Origin: Ailanthus altissimus
Lineage: Eukaryota > Streptophyta > Magnoliopsida > Sapindales > Simaroubaceae
DNA: 64,000 nt
NCBI GenBank assembly: GCA_946807835.1
Contig: OX327702.1
Span: 7,936,001-8,000,000, forward strand
Direction: 5' to 3'
Below the pieces are notes generated by a model. The model was not told where the DNA came from, ran no database searches, and saw nothing but the letters and a program-made list of their open reading frames with translations. Positions 62,415-64,000 of the stretch are shown in pieces. The position numbers were made by a program, and so were the translations under genes. The stretch's first letter is position 1. Each line of letters begins with the position of its first letter.

Positions 62415-62421
62415 ACCTAAT
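62415..62421 (+). promoter_or_regulatory. AC/SMRE-type MYB element
   Basis: ACCTAAT in the context GTCACCTAAT, the same as at 17359-17365 (GTCACCTAAT). The neighbouring second AC element of the first gene is not kept here. Confidence 0.45.
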
Positions 62422-62451
62422 TATTAACAATACCCATCTTTTGTTTCTTAC

Positions 62452-62459
62452 TATATAAA
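62452..62459 (+). promoter_or_regulatory. TATA box of the second laccase
   Basis: TATATAAA, 111 bp before the ATG, followed by a pyrimidine-rich leader. Confidence 0.6.
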
Positions 62460-62569
62460 CACCCCTTTTGCTCTCTTCCTCTCCATCCAATTATCTTTGG
62501 GTCATTCTCTTACTATCAATTTCTCCATCAGCTCAAAATTATTAGAAAAGAATTAACAAAGCCATCGAA

Positions 62570-64000
62570 ATGGGTCCTAGCCTTCTTTTGCCTTCTGCCT
62601 TTTTGAGGGCCATGCTTCTTGCAATATTATGTGCTTTGTGGATTTTGCCAGAGCTGGCCATGGCAAAGCATCCTGGCATTACTAGGCACTACAAGTTTGA
62701 TGTAATTATACATGCTTATTGTTTTAACCGTTGCTTATGTGCATGAGTGCATTCAAAGTTCATTTTTTGACTCACTGATTTGTTTCTCTTTCTTTTTTCG
62801 ATCTATTACAGATCAAGATGCAAAATGTAACAAGATTGTGCCAAAAGAAGAGCATCGTGACTGTAAATGGGCAATTTCCGGGACCTCGAATCATAGCAAG
62901 GGAAGGCGATCGACTCTTAATCAAGGTGGTAAACCAAGTCAAGTACAACATGACTCTTCATTGGTAGGAACTCTATCTTCTCTTCAACTCCAATGGTTTT
63001 GGTTCATTAGAATTTTATCATTAAATAACTTGACTTGGGAAATTAATTAAAACAGGCATGGAATTAGGCAGCTAAGAAGCGGATGGGCAGATGGGCCTGC
63101 ATAGATCACACAGTGCCCAATTCAAACAAGACAATCCTATGTATACAACTTCACAGTTACTGGACAAAGAGGGACATTGTTTTGGCACGCTCACATCTCA
63201 TGGCTTAGAGTGACTCTCTATGGACCAATTGTTATCCTCCCCAAGCGACATGCCTCCTACCCATTTCCCCAACCCTTTAAAGAAGTCCCCATCATTTTTG
63301 GTACACAACAACAACGTCTTCTTTCTTAATATGATTGAAATTATACACTTTAATTTGTCATCTTCTTATTATTTTTAATGAATGTATATAAACTAATGAG
63401 TTTTGCCTTGAATTTTATAGGAGAATGGTAGAAAGCAGACACCGAAACAATCATCAACCAAGCTTTGCAAACAGGAGGAGCTCCAAATATTTCTGACGCT
63501 TTCACCATCAATGGTCTCCCTGGACCCTTGTACAATTGCTCAGCCAAAGGTACATATCAATAATAAAGCCACTTTTTTCGCAACATTTGTGGAAATTTAT
63601 ATATCTAATTGACTACGTGCATTTCATGCATGCAGACACATTCAAGCTGAAGGTGAAGCCTGGAAAAACCTATCTCCTCCGAATGATCAATGCTGCACTC
63701 AACGATGAGCTTTTCTTCAGCATCGCTAACCACACTTTAACCGTAGTTGAAACCGATGCAGTTTATGTGAAACCCATTAAAACCCAAATTGTACTCATCA
63801 CCCCAGGACAAACCACTAATGTTCTTCTCAAGGCCAAATCTAAAGCCCCTAGTGCCACCTTCCTCATTACTGCTAGGCCTTACCACCGGCCCGGCGGCCT
63901 TCGACAACACTACAACCGCCGGCATTCTTGAATACGAACAACTTTCTTCTGTCACCAAGAACAAAATCAAGAATCTCCCTCTCTTCAAACTTGTATTGCC
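62570..64000 (+). pseudogene. Second laccase, disrupted by two stops and a frameshift; runs off the window
   Basis: Exons by homology: 62570-62701, 62812-62963, 63056-63300, 63421-63549 and 63636 onward, with the same 152/245/129-nt exons and GT-AG introns as the first laccase. Residues 1-32 form a signal peptide, and LHWHG and WHAHISW copper motifs are present. Lesions: TAG at 63102-63104 (codon 111, a Tyr in the paralogue, inside [11 protein letters not shown]); TAG at 63429-63431 (GEW-W-KADTE segment, TGG to TAG); and a 2-bp deletion at about 63883 after ARPY that shifts the frame. Translation would stop before the second copper motif. The last exon and the rest of exon 5 lie beyond 64000. 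A run of assembly errors is possible but three independent ones are unlikely. Confidence 0.88.
63685..63705 (+). promoter_or_regulatory. Degenerate miR397-type site in the second laccase
   Basis: Equivalent to 18596-18616. Compared with the miR397a complement it has a mismatch at target position 1, a G:U at position 7 and a mismatch at position 19, which faces miRNA nucleotide 3 in the seed. Recognition should be weaker than in the first gene. Confidence 0.45.

Noticed and set aside
63536..63931. 131-codon frame as a separate laccase-like gene
   Set aside because: It is intron 4 plus exon 5 of the disrupted laccase up to the frameshift; its first ~33 codons are exon 4 end and intron sequence.

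Overview
The window reads as nuclear DNA of a seed plant, most likely a eudicot. It is AT-rich and full of Ty1/copia LTR retrotransposons. It also holds two secreted multicopper oxidase (laccase) genes with the plant laccase exon plan (internal exons of 152, 245 and 129 nt) and a scrap of plastid psbD. The species cannot be fixed from sequence alone.

Layout. 1-1198: a foldback-type element with ~245-bp terminal inverted repeats. 1976-12830: a decayed minus-strand copia element whose RT/RNase H part is present three times in tandem (~650-bp unit) and which is split by three solo-LTR-like insertions (2328-3376, 4776-7109, 9655-11805). 12831-17340: AT-rich sequence with a 3 x 41-bp tandem repeat and a second long-TIR element (14036-15108). 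17359-19849: an intact six-exon laccase gene (583 residues) with AC/SMRE promoter elements, a TATA box, a miR397-type target site and a polyA signal. 19850-22800: AT-rich spacer with a 146-bp tandem duplication. 22817-49921: a nest of at least four related long-LTR copia elements (Angela/BARE-like by gag, pol and LTR length). 49922-55950: AT-rich spacer with a ~186-bp psbD insertion. 55951-61415: a nearly complete Tork/Tnt1-like copia element with a few disabling lesions. 62319-64000: a second laccase, parallel to the first, with two nonsense codons and a frameshift; it runs off the window.

The only gene likely to make a functional host protein is the laccase at 17459-19795. It resembles the laccases that oxidise monolignols in secondary walls, and its AC elements and miR397 site fit that role. 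The second laccase shares promoter blocks with it and looks like a tandem duplicate now decayed, about 42 kb away across retrotransposon sequence.

The most unusual structure is in the long-LTR copia family. One member (27265-36837) has 2188-bp LTRs that look identical and a perfect 5-bp target-site duplication, so it moved recently, yet it has no coding capacity: most of gag is missing and pol is riddled with stops. Three members keep a ~20-nt motif (core AATATTGCTWTAGCGTGAG) four times at similar spacing between PBS and gag, while their coding regions have decayed. Two of them also carry a GC-rich AGCGCT block after the PBS. That pattern suggests non-autonomous elements moved in trans, with the leader as a conserved cis-acting region.
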